NCBI GenBank assembly: GCA_021826565.1
Contig: JAKAZJ010000054.1
Span: 1-8,480, forward strand
DNA from: Pseudomonadota bacterium
GTDB taxonomy: Bacteria > Pseudomonadota > Alphaproteobacteria > Acetobacterales > Acetobacteraceae
Direction of reading: 5' to 3'
DNA: 8,480 nt
The notes beneath the pieces were generated by a model, which was given only the letters and a program-made list of their open reading frames with translations, was not told where the DNA came from and did no database searches. The position numbers and the translations under genes were made by a program. Below, piece by piece: positions 1 through 5,416 of the stretch; positions within the stretch are counted from its first letter, which is position 1, and the number at the start of each line of letters is the position of its first letter.

Positions 1-1
1 A

Positions 2-619
2 CCGGCCGCCGATGATCCGCCGGCACAGGCGCGTTTCCTGGGGATCATGGCCGAGCAGGCGGGGCGGATGACGCGCCTGATCGACGATCTGCTGAGCCTG
101 TCGCGGATCGAGCTGGTGGAACACGAGGCTCCGGGGGACAGCGTGGATCTGGCGGCGCTGCTGGAGCGGGCGGCGGCGGGGTTCGAGGCGCGGCTGGCCG
201 GCGCCCGGCTGGAGGTGACGGTGGCCGAGGGGTTGCCCCCGGTCGCGGGAGATCCCGACCAACTGAGCCAGGTGCTGCAGAATCTGCTGGATAACGCGCT
301 GAAATACGGGGCTTTGCCGGGTGGTGCGGCGGACATCGCGCTGACCGCTGCGCCGGCCGAGGGCGGGGACTGGCCGGCCCGGCCGGGGGTGGAGCTCGCG
401 GTGCGCGATCGCGGCGTGGGGATCCCGCGGGCGCATCTGCCGCGCCTGACGGAGCGGTTCTACCGGGTGGACGCGGGGCGGTCTCGGGCGGCCGGTGGGA
501 CCGGGCTAGGGCTGGCGATCGTGAAGCACATCGTCAACCGCCATCGCGGGCAACTACGGATCGAGAGCGCGGAGGGGGACGGGACGGCGGTGCGGGTGTG
601 GCTGCCCGTGGCGGGATAA
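2..619 (+). CDS. Sensor histidine kinase, C-terminal part (PhoR-like), 5' end outside window
   Basis: This is the C-terminal part of a membrane sensor kinase of a two-component system, which autophosphorylates on His and passes the phosphate to an OmpR/PhoB-type regulator. The reading frame is open to the left edge, so the gene starts outside the window and the sensor region and H-box are not visible. What remains begins in the second helix of the dimerisation domain (RMTRLIDDLLSLSRIE, about 67-114), which closely resembles PhoR proteins. The HATPase_c domain follows and is complete: N-box NLLDNALKYG (281-310), G1 box DRGVGIP (407-427), F-box RFYRVD (455-472) and G2 box GGTGLGLAIV (494-523). 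It ends with TAA at 617-619. PhoR is usually linked to pst/phoU/phoB genes, but none lie downstream here and the next gene converges on it. The kinase assignment is firm; the phosphate-sensing assignment is only by resemblance of this segment. Confidence 0.93.
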   Translation, partial: PAADDPPAQARFLGIMAEQAGRMTRLIDDLLSLSRIELVEHEAPGDSVDLAALLERAAAGFEARLAGARLEVTVAEGLPPVAGDPDQLSQVLQNLLDNALKYGALPGGAADIALTAAPAEGGDWPARPGVELAVRDRGVGIPRAHLPRLTERFYRVDAGRSRAAGGTGLGLAIVKHIVNRHRGQLRIESAEGDGTAVRVWLPVAG

Positions 620-835
620 CCGACGGCCACCTCCGCCCGGGGCAGGCTTCGGAACAAACGCTTGTCCCCGTCACGCCCGAGGCCACGCGCCTGCCGTAGC
701 CGCCACACCAACCATGTCGTTGTCGAGCCGCAGACCGAACCCGAAATGCCGCTGCGTCGGCTCCTGCAACCAGGGGCCGCCGGACGCAGGGCGTCTATTC
801 CAAGGGGACGGATAGCTACGATTTGCTGGAGCGGG

Positions 836-849
836 TCGATCCGGATCGA
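836..849. repeat. 14-bp perfect palindrome
   Basis: TCGATCCGGATCGA is its own reverse complement, with no spacer. It lies in the gap between two converging genes, so a promoter operator is not the obvious role. It could be a binding site for a dimeric protein, or chance in GC-rich DNA. Confidence 0.4.
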
Positions 850-857
850 GGGATCAC

Positions 858-893
858 GGGCTCGGGTCGAGCAGGTCGTTTCGTCTCGAGCCT
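858..893. terminator. Weak hairpin between convergent genes, possible 3' end signal
   Basis: GGGCTCGGG (858-866) can pair with CTCGAGCCT (885-893) as a stem of up to 9 pairs, including two G-T pairs, around an 18-nt loop. It lies about 30 bases past the stress-protein stop on the minus strand. No T-run follows on either strand, so it does not meet the usual intrinsic-terminator pattern. At most it is a stabilising 3' hairpin. Confidence 0.2.
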
Positions 894-923
894 GAGACGC
901 CGGATGGGTGGCTCAGTCTGTCG

Positions 924-1730
924 CTACGGACTCATCAACAGCGGCAGGAAACTGTCATGGATCAGCCGCGTGGAGGTCCCCGGCGCCAGCCAGTTCAGAA
1001 TCTCACCGCGTCGGAACGCGCCCATCACCAGCCCATCGGCGTTGGTGGTTCGCGCTTCCTCCAGCAGCACCGCCGCGGTCTTGCGTCCCGCCGCCAGAAT
1101 GCGCCGGTAGCCGGCCGCCGGTGCGACCGGTCCGATCACGGAACGGGCCAGGTCCAGCGTGGCATCGTCCTGTTCCACCGCAACCACATCCACCACCTCC
1201 GCGGTGCGCAGGAACGGCGCGAACGCGGCGATGGCGCGGCGCAGCGGCGGCACGTCTTCCCAGCCGATCATCAGCCGTCGCCCGACGCCCGCAGTCCATT
1301 CCGGCGGGATCATCACCGCCGGATGGCCGGCACGCAGCAGCGCCGCGCGCAACGTCTCACGATGCCCCACTGGCTGGGTATGCGGGGAGGCGAGCACCAC
1401 CAGGCTGACCTTGCCGCGATAATGGCGCATGACCCGCCATTCATCGCCCTGGAACACATCCAGCGGCGCGCTGACTCCCGTTTCCGCGCTCCACTGCGTG
1501 ACCAGGGCGCGGATCGCCTCGGTCTCGGCTTCCTCGCGATCGGCCAGATGTTCGGCCTCGTATTCCGAAAGTTGTTCCTGCGAGGGCAGGATGATCGAGC
1601 CGGGGCCTACCTGGACATGGGCGACCTGGATTTTCTTGCCCAGGACGCGCGCGGCTTCCGTGGCGGCGCTCAGGCAGGGAATGGCACCGGTGGTGGACGC
1701 CAGCAGCACCAGGATGACGGGCTGTTCCAT
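924..1730 (-). CDS. Universal stress protein, two UspA-type domains
   Basis: This is a 268-aa soluble cytoplasmic protein of the universal stress protein family. Members bind ATP or other ligands and help survival under starvation or oxidative stress; no specific reaction is known for most. The length fits two fused UspA-like halves. The first (about 1-143) starts ILVLLASTTG and ends near LRAGHPAVMIPPE; the second (about 150-268) starts RRLMIGWEDVPPLRRAI and ends DGLVMGAFRRGEILNWL then APGTSTRLIHDSFLPLLM. That tail matches the family's C-terminal strand, loop and helix, but its glycine loop (G237, G242, G251 then TST) is spaced differently from classical G-2X-G-9X-G(S/T), so ATP binding is uncertain. 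The ATG at 1728-1730 follows AGGA (1739-1742) with 8-nt spacing. It is the last gene after two binding-protein genes, 61 bases from the upstream stop, so co-transcription is likely. Confidence 0.88.
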   Translation of the reverse strand: MEQPVILVLLASTTGAIPCLSAATEAARVLGKKIQVAHVQVGPGSIILPSQEQLSEYEAEHLADREEAETEAIRALVTQWSAETGVSAPLDVFQGDEWRVMRHYRGKVSLVVLASPHTQPVGHRETLRAALLRAGHPAVMIPPEWTAGVGRRLMIGWEDVPPLRRAIAAFAPFLRTAEVVDVVAVEQDDATLDLARSVIGPVAPAAGYRRILAAGRKTAAVLLEEARTTNADGLVMGAFRRGEILNWLAPGTSTRLIHDSFLPLLMSP

Positions 1731-1750
1731 GGGCTAAATCCTACCCCGCA

Positions 1751-1781
1751 GCGGCACGCGGTTCAAGCAGCGCGTCGCCGC
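1751..1781 (-). other. Intercistronic hairpin, binding-protein 2 to stress-protein gap
   Basis: GCGGCACGCG (1751-1760) pairs with 1771-1781 as 10 base pairs interrupted by one bulged base (1776), around a 10-nt loop (1761-1770). It lies between the upstream stop codon and the ribosome binding site of the stress-protein gene. No T-run follows on the transcribed strand, so it is better read as an RNA-processing or stabilising hairpin, or a partial attenuator, than as a full terminator. Confidence 0.5.
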
Positions 1782-1791
1782 GGATGGTATC

Positions 1792-3066
1792 TCACGGCTT
1801 CGCCGCCGCCTGATACGGGGTGCGCACCGTGCCGCTCGCCAGGGGCTTGGGCCACAGGATCACCTCGGTTGCGGGATTGGTGAACTGCTTGTCGCCGTGG
1901 CCTTTCACGCCCTGGAACTGGGTCTCCAGCACCCGTGGCGCGGCCCATTCGCCGTTGGGACCGAACTTGATCGGTCCGACGACGGTCTGGAACATGTGGC
2001 TGCGCAGATAAGCGGCCAGTTTCGCCTGGTCGAACCCGCCGATCCCGGTGACCGCCTGGCCCAGGACCTGCAAATCGGCATAGGCAAAGGGCGGCAGGTA
2101 GAAGCCAAGCTTGTCCACGCCCCCCTCTTTCGCCGCCGCGGCCTGATACTGGCGCAGGAACGCCAGCGCCGCCGGCGTGGCCATCGGGCCGACCGGCAGC
2201 CAGAAATCGTAGTTCACGATCCCGTTGAGCAGCGGCCCAAGCTCGGTCTTGATTGCGGTCGCCTGCAACCCCACCATCCCGCCGCCGAACATGCGCGCTT
2301 TCAGACCGACCTCGTGCGCCGCGCGGATCATGCCGACGCTGTCGGGCGGATAGGAGCCGACGAACACCAGATCCGGATGATGCGCCGCGATCGCGCGCAC
2401 CACCGGGGAGTAATCGGCGGTATTCGGCGGATAGGTGCCCTGATAGACCACTTTGAAGCCGTAATGCTGCGCCATTTCGCGCGCGCCGCGCAGCGCATTG
2501 CGCGAGAACTCGGCATCCGCGCCGACCAGCGCGACCGTGCGCGGCTTCGGTTTCAGCGTCGCGGCAACAGCGAAGAAGCCTTGCGAAAAGCTCTGCGTCG
2601 GATGCATCCCGCCTGCCGGGATAATCGAGAAATAGCGGCGGTAGTGAAAGGAATGATTGACGTCCAGCCCGAACAATCCAAGGATCGTCAGGTGATGCGC
2701 GATCGCGACCGGCATCGCCGGCGCCACCACATTGGTCCCATTGCCGCCGATCAGCAGATCGACGTGGTCGATATCCAACAGCTTGGTGACGATCCCCGGG
2801 ACCAGCGCCGGGTCCGACTGGTCATCGTAATAGACCAGCTTCACCGGGCGCCCCAGCAGCCCACCATGCGCGTTGGTATCGCGCGCCCAGATCCGAATCG
2901 CCAGCAGGGCCGCGCGGCCATTGGGCGCGAGCCCGCCGGTCAGCTCGATATCGAACCCGATCGTGATGGGTTTGCCATGCGGCGCCGGGGCCGCATGGGC
3001 GCCAAACGGCAAGACGGTGAGCAGGGCGATCAGAAAAATTTTGACGCGGCACGAGAGGGAAGCCAT
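1792..3066 (-). CDS. ABC-type substrate-binding protein, Liv/amino-acid family (paralogue 2)
   Basis: This 424-aa periplasmic protein belongs to the type I binding-protein fold of branched-chain amino acid (LivJ/LivK-like) ABC importers. It binds a small ligand, often an amino acid or another carboxylate, and delivers it to an inner-membrane permease. Residues 1-25 form a signal peptide (VKIFLIALLTVLP core, cleavage likely after AHA). Mature landmarks are ITIGFDIELTGG (34-45), NAHGGLLGRPVKLVYYDDQS (65-84), the ligand-loop region GGNGTNVVAPAMP (107-119), ALVGADAEF (179-187) and YPPNTADYSP (212-221). I chose ATG 3064-3066 because GGAGGA (3074-3079) sits 7-8 nt upstream; an in-frame TTG at 3082-3084 would place that site inside the gene. 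It is strongly similar to the next gene upstream, so the two are tandem paralogues. The ligand cannot be named from sequence, and no permease or ATPase gene is adjacent. Confidence 0.92.
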   Translation of the reverse strand: MASLSCRVKIFLIALLTVLPFGAHAAPAPHGKPITIGFDIELTGGLAPNGRAALLAIRIWARDTNAHGGLLGRPVKLVYYDDQSDPALVPGIVTKLLDIDHVDLLIGGNGTNVVAPAMPVAIAHHLTILGLFGLDVNHSFHYRRYFSIIPAGGMHPTQSFSQGFFAVAATLKPKPRTVALVGADAEFSRNALRGAREMAQHYGFKVVYQGTYPPNTADYSPVVRAIAAHHPDLVFVGSYPPDSVGMIRAAHEVGLKARMFGGGMVGLQATAIKTELGPLLNGIVNYDFWLPVGPMATPAALAFLRQYQAAAAKEGGVDKLGFYLPPFAYADLQVLGQAVTGIGGFDQAKLAAYLRSHMFQTVVGPIKFGPNGEWAAPRVLETQFQGVKGHGDKQFTNPATEVILWPKPLASGTVRTPYQAAAKP

Positions 3067-3073
3067 GCGACGA

Positions 3074-3079
3074 TCCTCC
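3074..3079 (-). promoter_or_regulatory. Ribosome binding site fixing the paralogue 2 start
   Basis: The minus strand reads GGAGGA here, 7 nt before the ATG at 3064-3066. It is the strongest Shine-Dalgarno match in the operon and argues against the upstream in-frame TTG. Confidence 0.8.
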
Positions 3080-3097
3080 GGCAAAGGGCGAAATATC

Positions 3098-3125
3098 CCC
3101 GGCGGCGGTCGGCGCCGCCGCCGGG
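3098..3125 (-). other. Strong GC hairpin between the two binding-protein genes
   Basis: CCCGGCGGCGG (3098-3108) pairs perfectly with CCGCCGCCGGG (3115-3125), an 11-bp all-GC stem with a 6-nt loop. It begins about 7 bases past the stop of the first binding-protein gene and ends about 19 bases before the second gene's ribosome binding site. The RNA after it reads GATATTTCGCC, too few U's for a standard terminator. Known operons with binding proteins (malEFG is the classic case) use intercistronic hairpins to protect upstream mRNA, and this one could do the same or act as a partial terminator. Confidence 0.6.
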
Positions 3126-3132
3126 AAGCAGA

Positions 3133-4419
3133 TCAGTGCTTGGCGCCGTTATACGGTGTCTGCAGCGTTCCCGATTTCAGATGAGGCGGATACAGTACCA
3201 CCTCGGTCTTCGGGTTGGTGAACTGCGCGGCGTCATGGCCCTTCACGCCCTGGAACTGCGCTTCCAGCACGCGCGGCGCGACCCATTCGCCGTTCGGCCC
3301 GAACTTGATCGTGCCGACGACCGTTGCGAAACTGTGGGTCCGCAGATAGGCTGCCAGCTTGGCGTCATCCAGGCTGTGCGTGGCGGTGACCGCGTCGGCC
3401 AGCACCTGCATGTCCGAATAGGCGAACGGCGGCAGGTAGTAGCCCAGCGGATCGACGCCTTCCTGCTTCGCCTGCGCCTGATAGATGTGCAGGAACGCCA
3501 TCGCCGCCGGCGTGGCATAGCCTTTGACCGGAAGCCAAAAATCGTAGTCGGTGATGCCATTCAGCAACGGCCCCAGAGCGGCCTTGATGGGGGTGGATTG
3601 CAGGCCGACCATGTCGCCGCCGAACAGGCGGGTTTTCAGCCCCGCTTCCGCCGCCGCGCGCACCATGCCGACCGAATCGGGCGGGTAGGACGCGACCATC
3701 ACCACATCCGGATGACGCGCCTGGATGGCGTGGATGATCGGCGAGAAATCGGCGGTGTTGGGCGGGTAGGTCTCGTTATAGACCACCTTGAACCCGTCCT
3801 GCTTCGCCAGCGCCAGCGCGCCGGTGATCGCGTTCTTCGGGAACTCGGCATCCGCGCCGACCAGCGCGATGGTCTTCGGTTTCGGTTTCATCGCCGCAGC
3901 GACCGCGAAGAATGGCACCGAGAGCGACTGCTTCGGATGCAGCCCGCCGGTCGGCACGACCGAGAAATACCGGTCGTAGTGGAACTGGCTGTTCACAGCC
4001 AGGCCCAGCAGCCCCATGAACACCTTGTGGTGCGCCATGACGATCGGCATCGCCGGCGCGATGATGTTGGTGGCATAGGCGCTGATCACCAGATCGACGT
4101 GATCGATGTCCAGCAGCTTGGTGTAGATGCCCGGGACCAGCGCCGGATTCGATTGATCGTCGTAATGGATCAGCTTGACCGGCCGGCCGAGCAATCCGCC
4201 ATGGGCATTGGTCTGTTTGGCCCAGATCTGCATCGCCAGCAGCGCCGCCTTGCCGTTCGCGGCAAGACCACCGGTCAGCGACATGGAAAACCCGATGGTG
4301 ATCGGCTTGCCGGACGGCGCGGCAGCAAGGGCCACGCGCGGTGTCAGGCCGAGCCCCAAAGCGCCCGCAAGCGCCAGGCCCACGCCGACACGGCGCAGCC
4401 ACTGCGAGAAACGATTCAT
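3133..4419 (-). CDS. ABC-type substrate-binding protein, Liv/amino-acid family (paralogue 1)
   Basis: This 428-aa periplasmic ligand-binding protein is of the Liv/amino-acid ABC importer family and is the first gene of the minus-strand operon. A signal peptide covers about 1-32 (WLRR, then a GVGLALAGALGLGL core, cleavage after ALA). Mature landmarks are ITIGFSMSLTGG (40-51), NAHGGLLGRPVKLIHYDDQS (71-90), SAYATNIIAPAMP (113-125), ALVGADAEF (185-193), YPPNTADFSP (218-227) and IKFGPNGEWVAPRVLEAQFQ (371-390). ATG 4417-4419 is preferred because AAGGGGGG (4428-4435) lies 8 nt upstream and the signal peptide starts there. The frame stays open upstream to 4659, but that extension is glycine-rich noise crossing the C-tract repeat. 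It aligns with paralogue 2 almost without gaps, with clear majority identity by eye, yet differs at the loops expected to touch the ligand. The specific substrate is unknown. Confidence 0.93.
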   Translation of the reverse strand: MNRFSQWLRRVGVGLALAGALGLGLTPRVALAAAPSGKPITIGFSMSLTGGLAANGKAALLAMQIWAKQTNAHGGLLGRPVKLIHYDDQSNPALVPGIYTKLLDIDHVDLVISAYATNIIAPAMPIVMAHHKVFMGLLGLAVNSQFHYDRYFSVVPTGGLHPKQSLSVPFFAVAAAMKPKPKTIALVGADAEFPKNAITGALALAKQDGFKVVYNETYPPNTADFSPIIHAIQARHPDVVMVASYPPDSVGMVRAAAEAGLKTRLFGGDMVGLQSTPIKAALGPLLNGITDYDFWLPVKGYATPAAMAFLHIYQAQAKQEGVDPLGYYLPPFAYSDMQVLADAVTATHSLDDAKLAAYLRTHSFATVVGTIKFGPNGEWVAPRVLEAQFQGVKGHDAAQFTNPKTEVVLYPPHLKSGTLQTPYNGAKH

Positions 4420-4456
4420 TCGGTTATCCCCCCTTGGACGATAGGTTGTTGCGCGG

Positions 4457-4485
4457 ACCCTAGCCGGTGTGCCGGCGAACGCCAA
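4457..4485 (-). promoter_or_regulatory. Candidate sigma-70 promoter for the binding-protein operon
   Basis: On the minus strand, TTGGCG (4480-4485) and TAGGGT (4457-4462) are separated by 17 bases, the ideal spacing. The -35 matches consensus at 4 of 6 positions and the -10 at 3 of 6, including the key first TA and last T. Transcription would start near 4449, giving a leader of about 30 nt with the ribosome binding site at 4428-4435. The spacer contains the short inverted repeat GCCGG-TGTG-CCGGC (4463-4476), a possible operator. This is a motif match only. Confidence 0.4.
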
Positions 4486-4486
4486 G

Positions 4487-4532
4487 CCCCTGAACCACCC
4501 CCCTGAACCACCCCCCCCTGAACCACCCCCCC
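4487..4532. repeat. Tandem TGAACCA/poly-C repeat, G-quadruplex motif on the minus strand
   Basis: TGAACCA occurs three times (4491, 4504, 4519), and the copies are separated by C-runs. In plus-strand order the tract is C4 (4487-4490), repeat, C6 (4498-4503), repeat, C8 (4511-4518), repeat, C7 (4526-4532). Read on the minus strand it is four G-runs of 7, 8, 6 and 4 bases joined by three identical 7-nt loops (TGGTTCA), which satisfies the G3+N1-7 quadruplex rule. It lies immediately upstream of the candidate -35 of the leftward operon and between the two divergent promoters. The unequal C-run lengths are what slippage in tandem copies would produce. Confidence 0.85.
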
Positions 4533-4549
4533 TGGGCCAAGCCCCGGGA

Positions 4550-4578
4550 TTGACACCGCCCCCGCCGGCCGCGATCAG
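4550..4578 (+). promoter_or_regulatory. Candidate promoter for the hydrolase operon, possibly leaderless
   Basis: TTGACA (4550-4555) is an exact -35 consensus. Seventeen bases on is GATCAG (4573-4578), a weak -10 matching 3 of 6 positions. Transcription would start at about 4585-4586, at the A of the chosen ATG, so the mRNA would be leaderless. The lack of any Shine-Dalgarno match before that ATG agrees with this. The -10 is poor, so confidence is limited. Confidence 0.35.
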
Positions 4579-4585
4579 CCGCGCC

Positions 4586-5416
4586 ATGCTCCGCGCGCTC
4601 GTGCTTCTCCTCGTCCTGTTCGCCGGCCCGGCGCTGGCGCGGGCGCGCAGCTTCATCACCTCGGATGGCGTGCGGCTGCACTATACCGAGGAAGGCCCGC
4701 ACAGCGCCCATACCATCGTGTTTGTTCCCGGATGGCTCATGCCAGGCTGGATCTTCGCCCGTCAGGCCGCCGCGTTCCGCGCGCGTAATCGCGTGATCCT
4801 GTTCGATCCACGCGGTCAGGGGGCCTCAGCGGTACCCGACACCGGCTACACCGCCGCCAGGCGCGGCCAGGACATCGCCGAGCTACTCGCGCAGCTGGGC
4901 CCGCGCCGCGTGGTGCTGGTCGGCTGGTCGCTCGGCGGGCTGGACGCGCTGGCCTATCTGGACGCGCATGGGGACCAGCATTTGGCCGGGCTGGTGCTGG
5001 TGGATAATTCCGTGGGCGAACCGCCGCCACCGGTCTGGCATCCCGACCGGTCCCCGCCTCTGCCCCATGCCGCCGCCGTCGCCGGGTTCGTGCGCGGGAT
5101 ATTCCACACGCCGCAGCCGGCCTGGTTCCTCCGCCGCCTGACCCAGGCCTGCCTGCGCTTGCCGGCAGCACAGGCCACCCGGCTGCGCGACTACGCCGAG
5201 AAGCGCGATTTCTGGCGCCGCGCGGCCGAGCATTTCCGTCCGCCGTTGCTCTACCTCACCCGTCCCTGGCTTGCCGCCCAGGCCGCAAATCTGCGCGCCG
5301 CGCGCCCGGGGACCGAGACCGCATTGTTCCCCCATGCCGGTCACGCGCTGTTCATCGACGATGCACCGCGTTTCAACCGCCTGCTCGCCCGCTTTCTGCA
5401 CCAGGTCTGGCGATGA
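4586..5416 (+). CDS. Exported alpha/beta-hydrolase fold protein
   Basis: This 276-aa protein has the alpha/beta-hydrolase fold and is predicted to be secreted to the periplasm. Residues 1-18 form a signal peptide (LRALVLLLVLFAGPALA, cleavage after ALA). The domain runs from about 22 to 275. It shows the oxyanion-region VPGW (47-50), FDPRGQGAS after strand 4 (73-81), the nucleophile elbow GWSLGG with Ser115, and the C-terminal PHAGHALFIDD with His253. The usual acid after strand 7 is missing: that strand reads PPLLYLTRPW. Asp140, at the end of strand 6 (GLVLVDNS), is the best substitute. The substrate is unknown; esterase or methylesterase activity is plausible for this fold. I prefer ATG 4586 because the signal peptide starts there. 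A GTG at 4469 would add a proline-rich tail translated from the C-tract. Its stop overlaps the next gene's start (ATGA, 5413-5416), indicating translational coupling. Confidence 0.87.
   Translation: MLRALVLLLVLFAGPALARARSFITSDGVRLHYTEEGPHSAHTIVFVPGWLMPGWIFARQAAAFRARNRVILFDPRGQGASAVPDTGYTAARRGQDIAELLAQLGPRRVVLVGWSLGGLDALAYLDAHGDQHLAGLVLVDNSVGEPPPPVWHPDRSPPLPHAAAVAGFVRGIFHTPQPAWFLRRLTQACLRLPAAQATRLRDYAEKRDFWRRAAEHFRPPLLYLTRPWLAAQAANLRAARPGTETALFPHAGHALFIDDAPRFNRLLARFLHQVWR

Larger units (their letters stand above)
620..923. other. Intergenic gap between convergent genes, no supported gene
   Basis: These 304 bases separate the kinase end from the stress-protein end. Short reading frames cross it on both strands, but none has a convincing ribosome binding site, a recognisable domain or typical codon use. 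One plus-strand frame around 786-850 reads GVYSKGTDSYDLLERVD, which looks more protein-like than its surroundings, but I cannot place it in a family. The gap also holds a 14-bp palindrome (836-849) and a weak hairpin (858-893). No clear intrinsic terminator with a T-tract is visible for either converging gene. Confidence 0.5.

Noticed and set aside
460..711. Minus-strand small frame over the kinase end
   Set aside because: It is mostly antisense to the kinase HATPase domain, with no ribosome binding site or recognisable motif.
662..1110. Small plus-strand frames in and beyond the intergenic gap
   Set aside because: They have Arg/Ser-rich composition without domains, and the later part overlaps the stress-protein gene in antisense.
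1897..4506. Very long plus-strand reading frame of 869 codons antisense to both binding-protein genes
   Set aside because: It mirrors two well-supported genes with signal peptides and family motifs. Its Arg/His/Gln/Asp-rich composition and internal repetition are what antisense reading of GC-rich paralogues produces.
4469..4585. GTG start for the hydrolase at 4469
   Set aside because: It would put a proline-rich translation of the C-tract before a clear signal peptide that begins at ATG 4586.
4420..4659. N-terminal extension of binding protein 1 up to 4659
   Set aside because: The extension is a Gly/Ser/Trp-rich run from the C-tract, while a signal peptide and ribosome binding site mark the start at 4419.
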